Positions 5,901 through 7,975 of a stretch of DNA of 7,975 nucleotides are shown one piece after another. The notes beneath the pieces were generated by a model. That model ran no database searches. It worked only from the letters and a program-made list of their open reading frames with translations, and had not been told where the DNA came from. Both the position numbers and the translations under genes were made by a program. The DNA is taken from contig JBNKFV010000022.1 in NCBI GenBank assembly GCA_050289485.1, forward strand, positions 1-7,975, in the 5' to 3' direction. The stretch is from JBNKFV01 sp050289485. Its GTDB lineage: Bacteria > Pseudomonadota > Gammaproteobacteria > Pseudomonadales > Cellvibrionaceae. The first letter of the stretch is position 1; each line of letters opens with the position of its first letter.

Positions 5901-6782
5901 GGAATTGTGTGGTGGTTGCTTACGCTGGCCATGAAGCCAGCCCAATGCCATGCCCGCGAGTAACCCGCCAACATGGGCGCCGTTGGCTACACCGCCTTGC
6001 ATGAAAACTTCGGTAACCCCGGCAATGCAGGCAAATAGCCAGAGCAGCATAAAGATAATCATACCACTGGGCACAGCCAGTAACGGATGTGGATTGAGTT
6101 TCTGCCTTATCCAAATATAACCAAGAAGGCCGTAAATCACGCCCGACATACCGCCGAAGATAGAGGGGCCTCCAACCCAGTATTGCGTTAGGTTGGCACA
6201 AAGGCTCATGCCCATCACCATCAAAAAATAAGTGTAACGACTCTCTACCCGCTCGATACGGCGCCCCAGCTCCCACATCCACAGGCTGTTAAACAAAATA
6301 TGCAACAGACTAAAGTGCAGAAACATGGGCGAGAACAAACGCCAGATCTGGCCTTCTCGCAGGCTTTCGCCAAGGCTAATATAGCCGGTCAAACCATGGC
6401 TGAAAAACGGCTGCTGAAAGGTAAACAGGCCTGTGATGCGCATGTAGGGGTCGATATGCACCAGCGCGGCGCCAGCGATCGAAAGGGCGATAAACAGCAG
6501 GGTAAGTGGTGTTAAGGTGAGGTAATCGGCATAGCTGAGTGCCTCGGGGTTGGTATTGACGGATTTCATCCGCAGGTTGGGCAAGGTGACTTCGCCAGTG
6601 GCTACTTTTTCGAGTACAGACATCACAATGGCGGCACTTTGCTGGTCGGTGCACCAGATAACTTGGTGGTTTTGTTCCTCACTGATGCGATGGGGTATGC
6701 CATGAACCTGCAGATAATGGGTAAACCGCGCAAGGTCAATACTGTGGGGTAAGGTGGCGACTCTGATCCAGTGGTTACTCAT
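5892..6782 (-). CDS. glpG: Rhomboid family intramembrane serine protease GlpG
   Basis: A 296-residue inner-membrane protease that cleaves transmembrane substrates within the bilayer. The N-terminal cytosolic domain covers about residues 1-75 (rhomboid N domain as in E. coli GlpG), followed by six predicted helices. The catalytic dyad is S213 in GMSG (211-214) and H270 in ANGAH. The conserved helix-2 residues H156, H161 and N165 in the LHFSLLHILFN motif match those of E. coli GlpG (H145, H150, N154). The WR.FSPMFLH segment of the L1-helix 2 region is also kept. ATG 6782 gives the family N-terminus (MSNHWIRVAT); an earlier in-frame ATG at 6827 would add 15 residues inside the upstream gene. The start overlaps the previous stop as TAATG, so translation is probably coupled. 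The nearest Shine-Dalgarno-like AGAAGG is 12 nt upstream. E. coli has glpG beside glpE and glpR, which are absent here. Confidence 0.93.
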   Translation of the reverse strand: MSNHWIRVATLPHSIDLARFTHYLQVHGIPHRISEEQNHQVIWCTDQQSAAIVMSVLEKVATGEVTLPNLRMKSVNTNPEALSYADYLTLTPLTLLFIALSIAGAALVHIDPYMRITGLFTFQQPFFSHGLTGYISLGESLREGQIWRLFSPMFLHFSLLHILFNSLWMWELGRRIERVESRYTYFLMVMGMSLCANLTQYWVGGPSIFGGMSGVIYGLLGYIWIRQKLNPHPLLAVPSGMIIFMLLWLFACIAGVTEVFMQGGVANGAHVGGLLAGMALGWLHGQRKQPPHNSAQ

Positions 6783-7777
6783 TATAGATAATTGCCTTCT
6801 CGGTCTGGGGTATTTACGTATACCCAAACAAATTTACTTTCGTCGAGGTGTTTCTCTGTATCCAGCCGATAGGCGGCCAAGCGGCCAAATTTCACGGCAC
6901 TGTAGTCTAAGCAGGCAAGGTTGGGGCGTAATGGTTTGGGTTTACCTTGTAACCAGTAATGGCCGACAAACAATTTTTTTGCGTTTTGCGGATAGTGAAT
7001 CAATTGCCTGCGTTCAAGATCTGACAACGGGCGATGAATAATGGTTTCCGGTAAGGGGTCGGGCTGAAACACTACATCGGCATAGGTTTCTGGTGTATGC
7101 GACCAGAATTTGGTGCGGAAAAAACGCCGCTTAACGCCGTCACGGCTGCGAATGTGTGCACCCTCTGGCAGTTTTAAATCGGTACCCCGGGTAAGCCGAT
7201 CCATAAATAAACCCGAAAAGCTTTTCCGGTTGACCGAGGCTTTGATGAAGTCGAGCGAGACTTTGTTGGTGTCGTAACGGCGAACGTATTCGTCGATTAA
7301 GGCTTGATCCCAACAGGCATGTACCACGCGAAAATCGCGCATGTCGAGAAACACCGGCAGGTCGATAAACCATTGTATAAAATCTTGCCAATCTTGCGGG
7401 TGATTGGCGAATTGTTCTAATGTTTCGGCAATTAAACGGTTGTGGTGGGGGGTGTGTTCACGCAAATAGGTTTGCCCGCTTTCTGGCGGCGCTGCGGTAT
7501 GGTAGCCAATGGCATTGTATTCGTGGTTACCCATCACACACTGAGCAGCACCGGTCTCGACCATGTCGCGCACAAGATGCAGCGCTTCACGAATACGCGG
7601 GCCGCGATCGATAATGTCGCCCACAAATATTGCTTGGCGGTTCACGTGATGATACGTACCGCCTTTTTTGCTGTAACCCATTTTGCTTAATAAGCGCACC
7701 AGCGTTTCGGCACATCCGTGAATATCGCCAATAATGTCGTAGCCAGAAAATTTACGGTGCTTGTCAACGCTGTTCAT
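6782..7777 (-). CDS. Calcineurin-like metallophosphoesterase
   Basis: A 331-residue cytosolic enzyme of the calcineurin-like phosphoesterase superfamily with a complete dinuclear metal site. The motifs in order are GDIHG at 17-21, GDIIDRGP at 53-60, GNHE at 83-86, H153 in VVHACWD, and GHY at 272-274 followed by LDYS at 290-293. GDIHG with GDxxDRG and GNHE is typical of the PPP-like branch, which includes bacterial Ser/Thr phosphatases and dinucleoside tetraphosphatases. The region between residues 155 and 265 is longer than in ApaH or PrpA-type enzymes as I know them, so I do not assign a substrate. ATG 7777 leaves 16 residues before the first motif. No ribosome binding site is evident, but an upstream open frame ends in ATGA over this start. 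The stop overlaps the glpG start. Confidence 0.92.
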   Translation of the reverse strand: MNSVDKHRKFSGYDIIGDIHGCAETLVRLLSKMGYSKKGGTYHHVNRQAIFVGDIIDRGPRIREALHLVRDMVETGAAQCVMGNHEYNAIGYHTAAPPESGQTYLREHTPHHNRLIAETLEQFANHPQDWQDFIQWFIDLPVFLDMRDFRVVHACWDQALIDEYVRRYDTNKVSLDFIKASVNRKSFSGLFMDRLTRGTDLKLPEGAHIRSRDGVKRRFFRTKFWSHTPETYADVVFQPDPLPETIIHRPLSDLERRQLIHYPQNAKKLFVGHYWLQGKPKPLRPNLACLDYSAVKFGRLAAYRLDTEKHLDESKFVWVYVNTPDREGNYL

Positions 7778-7974
7778 TGCCGTTGTGTATGGTTGCTCAA
7801 GGGCCTGTTAACACTAATTTGAATGGCCTGCTGAAAACCAGTTTGTTGTTCAGCCAGGCATTTTGAGTGCAGTTTGTTCAGCATATCCCTATGCTTCACC
7901 CCTTCGGGGCTTACGCGCAAAAACGCTCCCGGCGTTTTGGTGGTTATTCCAAATAAGCGAAAAATAACGCCGCA
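7774..7974 (-). CDS. Possible 3' end of an upstream gene, cut by the window edge
   Basis: One minus-strand frame is open from the right edge for 66 codons and ends with TGA at 7776-7774, which overlaps the phosphoesterase start as ATGA. The downstream gene lacks its own ribosome binding site, which would fit coupling to this frame. The visible residues (CGVIFRLFGITTKTPGAFLR near the edge, ending RPLSNHTQRQ) show no family that I recognise. Several hairpins lie within it, and another frame is open for 28 codons, so it could equally be an intergenic repeat that happens to be open. Confidence 0.28.
   Translation of the reverse strand, partial: CGVIFRLFGITTKTPGAFLRVSPEGVKHRDMLNKLHSKCLAEQQTGFQQAIQISVNRPLSNHTQRQ
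7826..7859. repeat. Imperfect inverted repeat upstream of the phosphoesterase gene
   Basis: GCCTGCTGAA (7826-7835) pairs with TTCAGC(C)AGGC (7849-7859), 10 bp with one bulged C. AAC/GTT can add three inner pairs. Its right arm belongs to a short direct repeat: CAGTTTGTTGTTCAGC at 7839-7854 and CAGTTTGTTCAGC at 7870-7882, the second lacking three bases. No T run follows on either strand. Confidence 0.5.
7918..7938 (-). terminator. Possible weak minus-strand terminator hairpin
   Basis: Read on the minus strand, AAAACGC (7938-7932) pairs with GCGTTTT (7926-7920) around a 5-nt loop, and the T run extends to five before GCGCG. A separate CCCC-TTC-GGGG hairpin lies at 7899-7909. If real it would end a transcript from upstream, before the phosphoesterase gene. 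It conflicts with the open frame across the same bases. Confidence 0.25.
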
Positions 7975-7975
7975 G

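Noticed and set aside
6783..6827. GlpG start 15 codons earlier
   Set aside because: It would lie inside the phosphoesterase gene, and the added residues do not fit the GlpG N-terminus; ATG 6782 gives the TAATG overlap.

Overview
The window looks like chromosome from a marine-type gammaproteobacterium, probably near Cellvibrionales or Pseudomonas relatives. This rests on the protein character of PepN, GlpG and the DUF1315 protein and on the moderate GC; no taxonomic marker gene is present, so the assignment is inference.

Layout. Positions 1-372 hold no convincing protein gene. They carry the end of a tandem array with a period of 189 bp: one copy cut by the window edge, one complete copy, and one decaying copy. 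Each intact copy ends in a stretch resembling the 3' end of a tRNA (T-stem strand, acceptor strand, G, CCA), followed by a rho-independent terminator on the plus strand. In the complete copy the 5' side pairs perfectly with the tRNA-like 3' side, giving a 12-bp helix (13 bp counting the G before CCA). I cannot name this element, and it is the best candidate here for something undescribed.

Three plus-strand genes follow: a MATE-family exporter (438-1793), a small bacterial PH-domain protein (1920-2297) and a MAPEG-family membrane protein (about 2361-2780). They are separated by gaps of 60-130 bp, and hairpins overlap the first two stop codons, so they need not form one operon. A perfect 13-bp inverted repeat at 2836-2873 separates them from the convergent minus-strand cluster.

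The minus-strand cluster, read from right to left, is: a calcineurin-like metallophosphoesterase (7777-6782), a GlpG-type rhomboid protease (6782-5892; its start overlaps the previous stop as TAATG), a DUF1315/YeaC-like small protein (5861-5598) and aminopeptidase N, PepN (5566-2897). The junctions are a 1-nt overlap and gaps of 30 and 31 nt, so this is probably one operon. It is mostly housekeeping: peptide turnover, membrane proteolysis, a phosphoesterase and an unknown conserved protein.

At the right edge an open minus-strand frame enters the window and ends in an ATGA overlap with the phosphoesterase start. The same stretch is rich in hairpins, so it could be the tail of a real upstream gene or a non-coding repeat that happens to be open.
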